Positions 1 through 8,452 are shown, counted from the first letter of the stretch. The stretch: DNA of 30,660 nt from CAYFIW01 sp964343265 (GCA_964343265.1 CAYFIW010000019.1:1-30660); one strand, 5' to 3'. The notes: generated by a model from the sequence alone, not told the origin. Program-made: numbers and translations.

Positions 1-672
1 ATTGATACTCAATTCTTACTACGAATGCCAAATGATATTCCAGAGTCACACCTTTTAATGGCACAACAACTGGGCACAGTAGTCTTTGGCTGCCGTAGAT
101 TACAATCTCTTGTTGGAAAAACTGTTGCAGTTATCGGACAAGGGTCTGTAGGGCTGTTTCATGATTTCATGCTTAGAAAAATAGGAGCACACAAAATCAT
201 TGGGATAGAGCCAATAAAGGACAGGTTAAATGCAGGTAAGAATCTGGGGATTGATCACGCAATTGATGTGACTGGAGACAAAGCTACAGAAGCAGTTCTC
301 GATCTTACAAATGGAGAAGGTGTCGATCTCGTTATAGAAGCTGTCGGTAGCACTGAAACCTTTAATCAGTCACTGCAAATGGTACGTCTATTTGGACAAA
401 TAGCTGCATTTGGTCTGCCTCCGTCGGCTGATAAGATTCTTTTTGACTGGGACACGTTTTTTCGAAAGTGTGCTCAAATTCATACCGTTTTCAGAGGGCA
501 AGATGAACCTGGCCTTCCGGCCTTCAAACTAGCGGTAGATTACATAAAAAACAAAGAAATAGATATGTCTCCTTTTGTCACACACACTTTCCCGATATGG
601 GATATTCAGGATGCTTTTGATCTTGCAAATGAAAGGTCAGATGGCGCACTAAAAGTATCTTTGACTTTTTGA
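1..672 (+). CDS. Zinc-type medium-chain alcohol dehydrogenase family protein, 5'-truncated by window edge
   Basis: This is the C-terminal 223 residues of a medium-chain dehydrogenase/reductase. The frame is open from base 1, so the gene begins before the window and the ATG at 25 is internal. The Rossmann nucleotide-binding motif GQGSVG lies at about residues 46-51, followed by an acidic residue (GIEP) at the end of beta-2 that usually binds the NAD(P) ribose. The segments GEGVDLVIEAVGS and GQIAAFG are typical of the family's coenzyme domain. The zinc-binding catalytic domain would lie upstream, so substrate and metal dependence cannot be read here. The amidase gene starts 43 bp downstream on the same strand, so the two may be co-transcribed in a small catabolic unit. 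Family assignment is secure; substrate is unknown. Confidence 0.85.
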   Translation: MDTQFLLRMPNDIPESHLLMAQQLGTVVFGCRRLQSLVGKTVAVIGQGSVGLFHDFMLRKIGAHKIIGIEPIKDRLNAGKNLGIDHAIDVTGDKATEAVLDLTNGEGVDLVIEAVGSTETFNQSLQMVRLFGQIAAFGLPPSADKILFDWDTFFRKCAQIHTVFRGQDEPGLPAFKLAVDYIKNKEIDMSPFVTHTFPIWDIQDAFDLANERSDGALKVSLTF

Positions 673-715
673 TCCATTTAATCCTTAAATAAAGGCTGGA
701 AATTTTAGCTCAAAT

Positions 716-2062
716 ATGAACATGGATAAACACATTACGATTTCTGATCTATCAAGACTTGTGAAGAATAAAAAAATATCTTCTAAAGAAATTATAGATA
801 TCTTTACAGATCAATCGGAATTTAATGAACCAACGTTGAATGTTTGGGTCACAATGGATCCAGACCTAGCAATAAAAACAGCATTGAAATGTGACGAACA
901 AATAGCTGCGGGACAATACAAAGGTCCTCTCCACGGAATTCCTTTGGGTGTGAAAGACATCTATTTTACAAGGGATATGCCAACAACGTGTTGCTCGCCA
1001 ATTTACCATAATTTTCGAAGCGAATATGACGCTGAAGTGGTGCAATTATTGAGGGAAGCAGGTTCCATCATCATGGGAAAAACCGTAACAACTCAATTCG
1101 CGTGTGGAGATCCCTCTCCTACAAAAAACCCATGGAATCTTAATAAAACCCCTGGTGGATCCAGTAGTGGTTCTGCCGTCGGCGTTGCCGCAGGATATTT
1201 TCCAGCATCATTAGGGTCACAGACAGCAGGATCAGTTTTAAGGCCTGCAGCATTTAATGGTATAGTAGGCTTTAAACCTACGCACGGCTTAGTAAGCCGT
1301 TACGGTCAATATCCTGTCTCGCCATCACTCGACACTGTAGGCTGGTTTACACGAACAGTGCGTGACTCCGCCATTTTACTCCAATGTCTTGCGGGATACG
1401 ACCACAGAGATAATGGATCAATTTACAGTGAAATCCCAAAATATGAGATAGAGTCAGCAAAAAATAAGCCTCCCAAAATAGGTTTTGTGAGTCAATACTA
1501 TTCACAAAAATCAGATGTCGGAAATTTTAAAAGCCTTGAGTCTTTAGTCTCTAAATTCGAACAATCTGGAGCCACTCTCGAAGAAATCCGTATAGATATT
1601 TCATTCGAAAAACTCCTAGATCAACACGCAGTAATTATGGCGACTGAGGCAGCTCGTACTCACAAAGATAATTTTCCTAGTAGGGCCGTGGACTACTCAC
1701 CAAAGGTTAAGGATCTAATTGAAAAAGGCTTAAGAATTTCACCTGTAGAATACGACAATGCAATTACTGGCCAAATAAATTTGTCTGCTGTGATAGAAAA
1801 TATTTTCGATACTTATGACGTTTTAATATGCCCAACGGCTATTTCAGGAGCACCATCACCAGAAACCACAGGAGATCCAAGTTTCCAGGCCATCTGGACA
1901 ATGTCGGGAGCGCCAACCATAAATTTACCCTACAGCCTTGACGATGCAGGATTACCTATCGGAGCTCAAATTATTGGAAAGAAATTCTCAGAGAGTAAAT
2001 TACTCTCCGTGGCTCACTGGATGGAAAACATAATAGGATTTGATAAAAAGCCAAGTGAGTAG
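716..2062 (+). CDS. Amidase signature family hydrolase
   Basis: A 448-residue amidase-signature enzyme that hydrolyses a carboxamide bond, probably in the cytoplasm. The Ser-cisSer-Lys triad is complete: Lys80 in GVKDIYF, cis-Ser149 in GGSSSGSA, and nucleophile Ser173 in GSQTAGSVLRPA. The spacings of 69 and 24 residues match those of characterised family members. The glycine/serine-rich core (about 146-190) is intact and length is normal for the family. It resembles GatA only at family level: no gatB or gatC lies nearby, so a role in small-molecule amide degradation is more likely than tRNA amidation. ATG 716 is used; a second ATG two codons on is possible, and the Shine-Dalgarno is weak (AGGCTGGA about 17 bases upstream). 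The flanking dehydrogenase and MFS transporter suggest uptake and use of an organic amide. Confidence 0.88.
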   Translation: MNMDKHITISDLSRLVKNKKISSKEIIDIFTDQSEFNEPTLNVWVTMDPDLAIKTALKCDEQIAAGQYKGPLHGIPLGVKDIYFTRDMPTTCCSPIYHNFRSEYDAEVVQLLREAGSIIMGKTVTTQFACGDPSPTKNPWNLNKTPGGSSSGSAVGVAAGYFPASLGSQTAGSVLRPAAFNGIVGFKPTHGLVSRYGQYPVSPSLDTVGWFTRTVRDSAILLQCLAGYDHRDNGSIYSEIPKYEIESAKNKPPKIGFVSQYYSQKSDVGNFKSLESLVSKFEQSGATLEEIRIDISFEKLLDQHAVIMATEAARTHKDNFPSRAVDYSPKVKDLIEKGLRISPVEYDNAITGQINLSAVIENIFDTYDVLICPTAISGAPSPETTGDPSFQAIWTMSGAPTINLPYSLDDAGLPIGAQIIGKKFSESKLLSVAHWMENIIGFDKKPSE

Positions 2063-2190
2063 TACACACCAGCAGCAAGAGGTACACACGTATCTTTAAA
2101 TTAAAAAACATTGACACATGGCTTGAAAATATAGGGAACCGCTGGTTTTTTTACGGATGGCTCATTGTTCTGGCCTCTTTTCTTTCTCAA

Positions 2191-3378
2191 ATGATGAATT
2201 CTGGAACAGGAAGCTATGCGTTAGGATTCTTCATAGTCCCTATGGGAGAAGAGCTAGAAATTAGCCGAAAACAGTTCTCTCTAATACCCCTTTTTAAGTT
2301 AGTCACAATCCCCATATTACCAATACTAGGTATGATGGTAGACCGAAAATACGGTGCACGACTCATAGTTACAATAGGAACTCTGTCAGGTGGACTGGCT
2401 CTAATTCTCACATCCCAAATAAATACGGTCTGGCATTTTTACATAATCTACGGAATTCTATACGGCCTCGCTACATCAGCAATGGGTGCTCAACTGATTG
2501 GACCATCTCTCATCTCAAAATGGTTCATCACCATGAGAGGAAGAGCGATGGCAATTGGTACTATGGGAATATCTGCCGGAGGTGTAGTCATAGCGCCGTT
2601 AGCTGGAGTAACAGTTTCTATGCTCGGATGGAGAGCATCTTGGATAGTACTGGGTATAGTGGCTATAGTTTCCATAGTACCGGTATCTTCCTTATTTATA
2701 AGGAGAAGCCCAGAAGACATAGGGTTGATACCTGATGGTGTAGACAAAGAAAAATATATATCCGGGTCAACCGTTATAAAAGAAGCTAGATCATGGACCC
2801 TGAAACAAGTGATCAAAACCAAAACATTTTGGATACTAACCGTGGTTCAATCACTGGGTTTATGTGGATTAGTATCCGTTTTATTCCACGAAATACCTTA
2901 TATCCAAGATAAAGGATTTACTACCGGGTCAGCAGCCATTGTAGCAACATCGCTAGCAGCATCGGCAATGATAAGCAAATTACCATTTGGCTATCTATCT
3001 GACAAAATTGATATACGATTCGTATTGGCCATATGCTTCATACCTGCGGGCATATCAACGATCTTAATATTGCCTTCATCATCTCTCATAACACTAGTTG
3101 GATGGGGAATATTTCATGGATTTTTTATGGGTGGGTTTCCTACAATTACTGGTGTCGCTTTCCCTGCATATTTCGGACGCCAACACCTTGGAAGCATAAG
3201 AGGAGCGTTATCTCCAATAACAATGATAGTCTCTGCCTCAAGTCCCTTAATCGGTGGCCTTTTATGGAGCAATAAATATAGTTATTCGATTCCTTTTGTA
3301 GTCTTTGGGCTTGCATGGATCATAGGCGGTTTACTACCACTTCTCCTAAAAAGCCCTGCAGATCATGAAAACCTATAG
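2191..3378 (+). CDS. MFS transporter (monocarboxylate/oxalate antiporter-like); true start probably upstream
   Basis: A major facilitator superfamily permease with about 12 membrane segments. Signatures include the cytoplasmic loop GMMVDRKYGAR (motif A-like) and the repeat in the second half, YLSDKIDIR. It is a likely inner-membrane secondary carrier for an organic acid or amide-derived product given the preceding amidase. The ATG at 2191 is the first canonical start but falls inside the first membrane segment. The same frame is open back to the TGA at 2056-2058 and encodes RWFFYGWLIVLASFLSQ immediately upstream, which is the usual N-terminus of this MFS group. No ATG, GTG or TTG exists in that extension. 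AAGAGG at 2077-2082 stands 9 bases before an ATC codon at 2092, so the authentic start may be ATC 2092 (428 aa), or a start codon was lost or mis-sequenced. Confidence 0.8.
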   Translation: MMNSGTGSYALGFFIVPMGEELEISRKQFSLIPLFKLVTIPILPILGMMVDRKYGARLIVTIGTLSGGLALILTSQINTVWHFYIIYGILYGLATSAMGAQLIGPSLISKWFITMRGRAMAIGTMGISAGGVVIAPLAGVTVSMLGWRASWIVLGIVAIVSIVPVSSLFIRRSPEDIGLIPDGVDKEKYISGSTVIKEARSWTLKQVIKTKTFWILTVVQSLGLCGLVSVLFHEIPYIQDKGFTTGSAAIVATSLAASAMISKLPFGYLSDKIDIRFVLAICFIPAGISTILILPSSSLITLVGWGIFHGFFMGGFPTITGVAFPAYFGRQHLGSIRGALSPITMIVSASSPLIGGLLWSNKYSYSIPFVVFGLAWIIGGLLPLLLKSPADHENL

Positions 3379-3433
3379 TGTGGAAACATGCTTTTGAAAA
3401 AGGCACTACAATTAGGCAGCGAGAATACCGCGC

Positions 3434-3898
3434 CTAGCTTCCCTGTTTCTCTTCTTCAATAGCGACATATTTAGAAGGGCATTTGACTATCACATTCTCA
3501 CTCTGAAAGGCATGCCCAGGTATATAAACCCCTTCCAAAATTATCTCAGAATGCTCGTTAAAAAAAAGATCTGGGAGAACCCCATCATGCTTTGCTGTCA
3601 TAACACTATCACCATCAGTCAACGCGAAATGAGCTAAAGTAGATCCTTCTGACCTAGAAAAAGATTCCGAAACCAATTTACCACTTACCCTGACAACCTT
3701 ACCATCTGCTGTTGCAGGTTGTTCTTTTATTTCACCGACCGTGAAGTAATACACTGTGGCACCCTGAAAGGCCACAAACGCAAAATACACCAATGCAGAA
3801 GATAATACTATACCGGCAACTAATGCCTTAATTCGATTGGCAGACAGAAACCTTGTAGTAGAGTCTTCAATATATTCTTTGTCGATCTGATTTTCCAT
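3434..3898 (-). CDS. ccmE: Cytochrome c maturation protein CcmE, cysteine-type heme chaperone
   Basis: CcmE receives heme exported by CcmABCD, binds it covalently and passes it to the cytochrome c synthetase. The 154-residue protein has one N-terminal membrane anchor (about residues 24-46) followed by an extracytoplasmic OB-fold. Family signatures are VRVSGKLV, FALTDGDSV, GVLPDLFFNEHSEIILEG and the C-terminal heme-attachment segment. In classical CcmE the attachment residue is histidine in HxxxY; here the segment reads KCPSKY, giving Cys140 and Tyr144 (CxxxY). This is the known variant form found in archaea and some bacteria. Start ATG 3898 has GGGA 9 bases upstream. The gene lies 25 bp after ccmD and closes the ccmC-ccmD-ccmE operon. 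It converges with the MFS gene. Confidence 0.88.
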   Translation of the reverse strand: MENQIDKEYIEDSTTRFLSANRIKALVAGIVLSSALVYFAFVAFQGATVYYFTVGEIKEQPATADGKVVRVSGKLVSESFSRSEGSTLAHFALTDGDSVMTAKHDGVLPDLFFNEHSEIILEGVYIPGHAFQSENVIVKCPSKYVAIEEEKQGS

Positions 3899-3923
3899 TT
3901 ACCGAATTCCCAATTTAACAGTT

Positions 3924-4205
3924 CTATTTTTCGCCCAAGTGTGATCTCAAGTCATTGATCTCTTGTTTCATGCTTTTCAAACGCCTAGACAGAAAAAACA
4001 CATAAGCGAAAAAAGCCAACCAGGTTATAAAAAACACAGCAAACAAAAATTTCAGATTGGATTCCGGTCCTTCATTTTGTGTCATTGGCCTTTCCGGAAA
4101 CGACGCATCAGCTACACCAAATGGAACCAATATGAAATTTATAATCATTAATAATCCCACTAAAATTGGGACCATCACGATCAATTTATGAACTGAAATT
4201 TGCAT
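3924..4205 (-). CDS. ccmD: CcmD-like small membrane protein of heme export
   Basis: A 93-residue protein between ccmC and ccmE, in the position where ccmD usually sits. The last part is CcmD-like: one membrane helix (FAVFFITWLAFFAYVFFL), then a basic, coiled stretch ending in EINDLRSHLGEK. CcmD stabilises the CcmC-heme-CcmE complex in the membrane. Here an extra N-terminal membrane helix (MVPILVGLLMIINFILV) and an extracytoplasmic linker precede it, so it is longer than usual CcmD (about 50-70 aa). Start ATG 4205 is chosen because GAGG lies 9 bases upstream; an in-frame TTG at 4259 lacks a Shine-Dalgarno. With this start the gene overlaps the end of ccmC by 20 bases, consistent with translational coupling. 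Assignment rests mostly on position and topology because CcmD is poorly conserved. Confidence 0.65.
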   Translation of the reverse strand: MQISVHKLIVMVPILVGLLMIINFILVPFGVADASFPERPMTQNEGPESNLKFLFAVFFITWLAFFAYVFFLSRRLKSMKQEINDLRSHLGEK

Positions 4206-4860
4206 ACTGATAAACCTCATCAATATCATCCTCTGCCTTACGCATAGATATCCTTTCAATCAATAGATACACATAAAAAACGGTAAACGCCACCGTTGAA
4301 TACAACCAAACCATTAACATATTAGTGTCAAGAGATGATTCTGCCAGAGGACCTATATTCAAATCAGGATGAGCGGTCCTCCACCACACTGAAGCCATAT
4401 ATATAATTGGCGCATCAATTGCGCCAATTAGAGCTACTACAGAAGCATAACGCCTACCTTGAGAACCGGAAGGAGCATATGCCCGAACCATTAGATAACC
4501 AACGTAAATGAACCACAGTATCAGGGCTGTAGTCAATTTCGGATCCCACTGCCACCAGACTCCCCAAGCAGGTTTCGCCCATAAAGCACCTGTGACTAAC
4601 ATTAATGTGCCGAAAATCAGACCTATTTCTGCAGCGGAATATGCTATGGCATCCCATCTATCATTACGTGTAATTAAATGAAGTACGCTTCCTATGGCAA
4701 CTACAAATATAGCTACCATACCAACCCAGGCTACAGGGACATGAACATAAAATATGCGCTGAGATATACCTAGATTTTGCTCAGTTGGTACCCACATGAA
4801 AATGAGGTACATATTTACTAACATCAACAAAGAAGTAATGATAAGAAAGGCAATTCTCAT
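4186..4860 (-). CDS. ccmC: Heme exporter/heme-handling protein CcmC
   Basis: A 224-residue, six-helix membrane protein of the heme-handling family. The tryptophan-rich heme-contact motif WGVWWQWDPKLT is intact, and the flanking periplasmic histidines are present (FYVHVPVAW near residue 40, and RTAHPD after the fifth helix). CcmC loads heme onto CcmE. It heads the ccmC-ccmD-ccmE cluster; genes for CcmA, CcmB, CcmF, CcmG and CcmH are not in this window, and the genes on either side are unrelated, so the rest of the system must be elsewhere if it exists. ATG 4860 is followed by a strong first helix. The 110 bp separating it from ilvD could hold its promoter, but I see no clear one. Confidence 0.92.
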   Translation of the reverse strand: MRIAFLIITSLLMLVNMYLIFMWVPTEQNLGISQRIFYVHVPVAWVGMVAIFVVAIGSVLHLITRNDRWDAIAYSAAEIGLIFGTLMLVTGALWAKPAWGVWWQWDPKLTTALILWFIYVGYLMVRAYAPSGSQGRRYASVVALIGAIDAPIIYMASVWWRTAHPDLNIGPLAESSLDTNMLMVWLYSTVAFTVFYVYLLIERISMRKAEDDIDEVYQYANFSS

Positions 4861-4970
4861 ACGGAATTAATAAGGTCTCCCTAAAAAGCCATCATGTGAT
4901 CATTCCTAAATTAAAAGGCAATAGTTACCATACAAGTCTATCATTCCATGACAAAAATATTGCAAGAAAT

Positions 4971-6662
4971 TTAACTAGTGACGGCACCTAATGACGCCGA
5001 TGAAACAAGCTTGGCATATTTTGCCAAGACCCCTCTCTCATAGTTTGGTTTCCTTGGCTTCCACGAATCTTTTCGAGCATTGAATTCTTGTTCCGAAATC
5101 ATCACATCCAAGCTGCGTGATTCGACATTCATTGAGACTATATCACCGTCCTTTATTAATCCTATCGGACCTCCCACCGCAGCCTCTGGAGCAACATGAC
5201 CTATCATAGGACCTCTTGTTGCCCCCGAAAAGCGTCCGTCCGTTATCAGTAATGTAGTTTCACCTAAACCAGCACCCATGATCGCCCCTGTTACTGCCAA
5301 CATTTCCTGCATACCAGGACCACCTTTTGGTCCTTCGTACCTTATTACAAGAACATCACCATCTTTGATGTCACCATTTGTAACGGCCTCAAATGCAGCC
5401 CGTTCACCGTCATAAACTTTTGCGGGACCTTCATGAGTATGATGACTGGTACCAGCAACCTTTATGACAGCTCCTTCAGGTGCTAGATTTCCCTTTAAAA
5501 TTGCTAAACCACCCGTCTCACTTTTCGCGTTAGGAACTGAATATATTACCCTCTCATCTGGTTTAGTATGCACTTTTTCCAAGTTTTCCTCTAGACTTTT
5601 ACCATTGATAGTTTGGGCATCACCATGTAACAAACCTGCGTTCAGTAACTCTTTCAAGACCACCTGCACACCACCCGCTCTATCAACATCCGACATCACA
5701 TATTTACCGCCTGGTCTCAAATCAGTGAGGTATGGGGTATCTCTACTCAATCTATCAAAGTCATCTATAGTCAGATCCACCTCAGCTTCCCTAGCTATCG
5801 CTAAAAGATGCAACACAGCATTAGTGGAACCACCCATAGCTAGTACAAGGCGAATAGCATTTTCAAAAGCGTCATGAGTCATAATATCTCGAGGTTTTAT
5901 ACCCTTTTCTAACATGGAATAAATATGCTCACCAGCCTCGTGTGCAACCCCAAGATTACGATCATCAACCGCTGGTATCGAAGCAGCACCAGCTATAGAC
6001 ATCCCCATGGCTTCAATTGCGGACGCCATGGTGTTTGCAGTAAACATCCCAGAACATGCCCCTTCACCTGGGCAAGCTACCCTTTCCATACTCAACAACT
6101 CATCAAGTGTTATTTGAGACTTAGAATATGCACCGACCGCCTCATACATATCTTGTATGTTAATGTCCTGTCCAGCATATGAACCCGGCAAAATAGCGCC
6201 ACCGTACACAAAAACTGAAGGAATATTAAGTCTTGCCATTGACATCATGGCTCCAGGCATATTTTTATCGCAAGCTGCAACTACTACCAGAGCATCCATA
6301 CCTTCAGTAAAACAAACCGTCTCTATAGAATCTGCAATTACTTCTCTACTGACAAGAGAACCCTTCATGCCTTCAGTCCCCATTGATATGCCATCACTGA
6401 TCGTAATCGTTCCAAACATAAATGGAACGGAGTTTGCATCCCATAGACCTTGCTTCGCCTGCTCCGCAATGCGAGTAAGGTGAACATTACAGGGAGTTAC
6501 ATCACTAGCTAAATTTGCCACAGCTACAAACGGCTTCTCCATATCATCATCTGTCAATCCAACTGCACGTAGCATAGATCTAGCAGGTGCACGATCAGGA
6601 CCTAGACTAACTATTCCGGATTTATGCTTAAGGAGAGTCAAATCTGTAGTTGTAGTTGCCAT
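4971..6662 (-). CDS. ilvD: Dihydroxy-acid dehydratase
   Basis: IlvD dehydrates 2,3-dihydroxy-3-methyl-acids to 2-oxo acids, the third step of isoleucine and valine synthesis. The 563-residue protein is full length. The three iron-sulfur ligand cysteines are Cys58 (VTPCNVHL), Cys131 (AACDKNMPGAM) and Cys203 (GEGACSGMFTANTM), the arrangement seen in the oxygen-tolerant [2Fe-2S] type. The C-terminal signatures YEGPKGGPGMQEM and TDGRFSGATRG are present. ATG 6662 has GGAG 5 bases upstream. A possible promoter (TTGCGA, 19 bases, TATAAT) lies at 6786-6816. No other branched-chain biosynthesis gene adjoins it; the TPP enzyme at 20186 is not obviously its acetolactate synthase partner. Confidence 0.96.
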   Translation of the reverse strand: MATTTTDLTLLKHKSGIVSLGPDRAPARSMLRAVGLTDDDMEKPFVAVANLASDVTPCNVHLTRIAEQAKQGLWDANSVPFMFGTITISDGISMGTEGMKGSLVSREVIADSIETVCFTEGMDALVVVAACDKNMPGAMMSMARLNIPSVFVYGGAILPGSYAGQDINIQDMYEAVGAYSKSQITLDELLSMERVACPGEGACSGMFTANTMASAIEAMGMSIAGAASIPAVDDRNLGVAHEAGEHIYSMLEKGIKPRDIMTHDAFENAIRLVLAMGGSTNAVLHLLAIAREAEVDLTIDDFDRLSRDTPYLTDLRPGGKYVMSDVDRAGGVQVVLKELLNAGLLHGDAQTINGKSLEENLEKVHTKPDERVIYSVPNAKSETGGLAILKGNLAPEGAVIKVAGTSHHTHEGPAKVYDGERAAFEAVTNGDIKDGDVLVIRYEGPKGGPGMQEMLAVTGAIMGAGLGETTLLITDGRFSGATRGPMIGHVAPEAAVGGPIGLIKDGDIVSMNVESRSLDVMISEQEFNARKDSWKPRKPNYERGVLAKYAKLVSSASLGAVTS

Positions 6663-6785
6663 TATTTCTCCGATTCTTGAACTAAGATTAAAAAATCATG
6701 ATCGCATTTTCATAATCAAACACTACTAACTTAAAGCCATGAAAGATTGTTTGATAAGATATTGGATAATGAAACCGCTAATTGA

Positions 6786-6816
6786 ATTATAAGGTAATCT
6801 GCAAGACTAGTCGCAA
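6786..6816 (-). promoter_or_regulatory. Candidate promoter for ilvD
   Basis: On the minus strand TTGCGA (6816-6811) and a consensus TATAAT (6791-6786) are separated by 19 bases, about 117 bases before the ilvD start. The -10 is perfect, the -35 is 4 of 6 and the spacer is slightly long. It sits just after the stop codon of the small upstream gene. Confidence 0.4.
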
Positions 6817-6825
6817 CTAGAGTAT

Positions 6826-7035
6826 CTAAGAGCTAGGGCCATATTTATCCATAAGATCTCGGATCCGAGAATCTATAGAATCAGGAATATCCCTTCCAGA
6901 ATCAAAATACGCTATAGCGAGGTGCGCATCCCGATGTAGCTGTTCACTTTCAGGTAATTTTTTGTATTTATCCGAATTTAACTCTCCAAAAAGGCCATCA
7001 ATGTGCTCTTTTTGATAGGTTGATCTAAGTGCCAT
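6826..7035 (-). CDS. Small protein of unknown function
   Basis: I do not recognise this 69-residue soluble protein. It is charged and predicted helical, with the segments YQKEHIDGLFGELNSDKYKK and a C-terminal RIRDLMDKYG. It has no cysteine, no membrane segment and no signal peptide. ATG 7035 is preferred because GGTGA lies 9 bases upstream; an in-frame TTG at 7044 would add three residues. It follows the reductive-dehalogenase-like gene by 56 bp on the same strand, so it could be its co-transcribed partner, but it does not resemble the membrane anchor RdhB (it has no membrane helices). Codon use is like its neighbours, so I treat it as a real gene. Confidence 0.6.
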   Translation of the reverse strand: MALRSTYQKEHIDGLFGELNSDKYKKLPESEQLHRDAHLAIAYFDSGRDIPDSIDSRIRDLMDKYGPSS

Positions 7036-7091
7036 AAAACTCAATCACCATATTGATTTAAAATTTAATCCTGCAAAAGTCCTACCGTGAA

Positions 7092-8345
7092 TCACAAACC
7101 CGCATCATATCCAGTTTTCTCGGAAAGAATATCACCTAATTCTTGAACGAATTCCTTGGCCTCTTCATCTGAGGGGGAACCTTTTTCCTGTAGTTTTTCC
7201 TTGAATTGTTCAAATAGCCACTCGTCTTTTGTTCCGTGAGGAAAATCAAAGAATTCCCTGTCAAAGGAAGGTAGTTCTCCGGGACCAAAGTAACCTTTAC
7301 CTCTAAATTCGTATCCCTCAAGATTGTCGGTTCCTTTCCCTAGAACCTCTCCAGTAGAAACAAAATGCTCCATAACAGCTGGCATTCCGTATCGTTGAAT
7401 TGGACACGTCAGCATACACACTCCACAGCCCTCATATGTGGCCATGACCGGACGACACCTGTCATACATAAGCTTGTGCTTTTCAACTCCCCTCCACCAA
7501 ACTTTCTCTTTAACAAGAGCACGACCAGGACATCGATTTACGCAAACCTGACATTCTTCACAAAACTTATGAATCCCATAATCTACCGGCTCGTCATAAG
7601 TCACCTCGGCGTCGGTAGATATGATCATAATTCTCGAACGTGACCCAAAATGAGGTGACAAAAGTTGCCCGTTTGCCCCCAACTGACCAAGTCCAGCTGC
7701 AACAAACATTGGGATATAAGGTGCACTGTTGTCGTTAGGGCTATGAACTTGCGCCCTATACCCTAGCGATCGAATGAAGTCAGCAAGTTCAAGAGCATAA
7801 GCTCCTTCTTCCTCATAGGTTCCAAAATGCGCAAACTCTGCCTCCATGCTAGGTATAGTTTGCGTCTGCCAGTAGTCTTGTTCCAAGGCCAAACATATTG
7901 CATGTTCGTACTTAACCCAACCCTTCTTGCTCTTATAAGTATATCGACGATCGTATTTCGTGAATCCGACCTCGCCGAACCCCAACTGTCTGGCTTTATT
8001 CCTTATCTCATCAGTGACATCTTTACCCGGTACAACCGTACCAGTAGGAAGAACATCACCTGAAGTAAATGCTGCATCAACGAGAGGTTTGTTGTCTTTA
8101 TCATGCTGCTTTCTGTATTCGTACATCTCCCCCGTGTACACTGTCCAAGTCCACTCTCTATCAGCCGCCTTATCTACGCTTTGAGACTCTTCAGGATAAT
8201 TACGGCTATAAAAATCAACTGATAATTGATCCTGAGGTATGCCCGGTACAGTCGCTAGTTCGTTAGCCACCTGAATCGTCACATCTGGGTCACCGTCTAC
8301 TCGACCGGGCCTAGTTACCACGTGATGGACCTGCTTCAAAGCCAT
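7092..8345 (-). CDS. Reductive dehalogenase-like cobalamin/iron-sulfur protein, cytosolic type
   Basis: A 417-residue protein of the reductive dehalogenase (RdhA-like) group, related to epoxyqueuosine reductase. Two ferredoxin-type [4Fe-4S] sites are complete: Cys262, 265, 268, 272 (CEECQVCVNRCP), and Cys307, 310, 314 (CGVCMLTCP) with Cys297 as the likely fourth ligand. The region before them (about 110-250) corresponds to the corrinoid-binding domain, including AAGLGQLGANGQLLSPHFG. There is no twin-arginine signal and no membrane helix, so it should be cytosolic, unlike respiratory RdhA. No rdhB gene is adjacent. Function could be cofactor-dependent reductive removal of a halogen or another group; substrate cannot be read from sequence. 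ATG 8345 has AGAGAGG 7 bases upstream, and a good promoter lies at 8424-8452. Confidence 0.85.
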   Translation of the reverse strand: MALKQVHHVVTRPGRVDGDPDVTIQVANELATVPGIPQDQLSVDFYSRNYPEESQSVDKAADREWTWTVYTGEMYEYRKQHDKDNKPLVDAAFTSGDVLPTGTVVPGKDVTDEIRNKARQLGFGEVGFTKYDRRYTYKSKKGWVKYEHAICLALEQDYWQTQTIPSMEAEFAHFGTYEEEGAYALELADFIRSLGYRAQVHSPNDNSAPYIPMFVAAGLGQLGANGQLLSPHFGSRSRIMIISTDAEVTYDEPVDYGIHKFCEECQVCVNRCPGRALVKEKVWWRGVEKHKLMYDRCRPVMATYEGCGVCMLTCPIQRYGMPAVMEHFVSTGEVLGKGTDNLEGYEFRGKGYFGPGELPSFDREFFDFPHGTKDEWLFEQFKEKLQEKGSPSDEEAKEFVQELGDILSEKTGYDAGL

Positions 8346-8423
8346 ATTAAAACCTCTCTGACATTCCTACCATAAAGCATCTTAAACATAAATAACTACT
8401 ATCAACTCAACATAATCACGGCT

Positions 8424-8452
8424 AGTCTAGGTGTAATTAACTCCCAAGTCAA
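8424..8452 (-). promoter_or_regulatory. Promoter of the reductive dehalogenase-like gene
   Basis: Minus-strand TTGACT (8452-8447) and TAGACT (8429-8424) are separated by exactly 17 bases, a near-consensus housekeeping promoter. Transcription would start near 8417, leaving a leader of about 70 bases that ends in a strong Shine-Dalgarno. The position in an otherwise empty 204-bp gap supports it. Confidence 0.6.

Noticed and set aside
716..2062. Amidase as GatA of the tRNA amidotransferase
   Set aside because: Not accompanied by gatB or gatC, and the catabolic neighbours fit a general amidase better.
2214..2822. Minus-strand ORFs under the first MFS gene
   Set aside because: They are antisense shadows with no domain, no ribosome site and low-complexity translation, while the plus-strand frame encodes a clear transporter.
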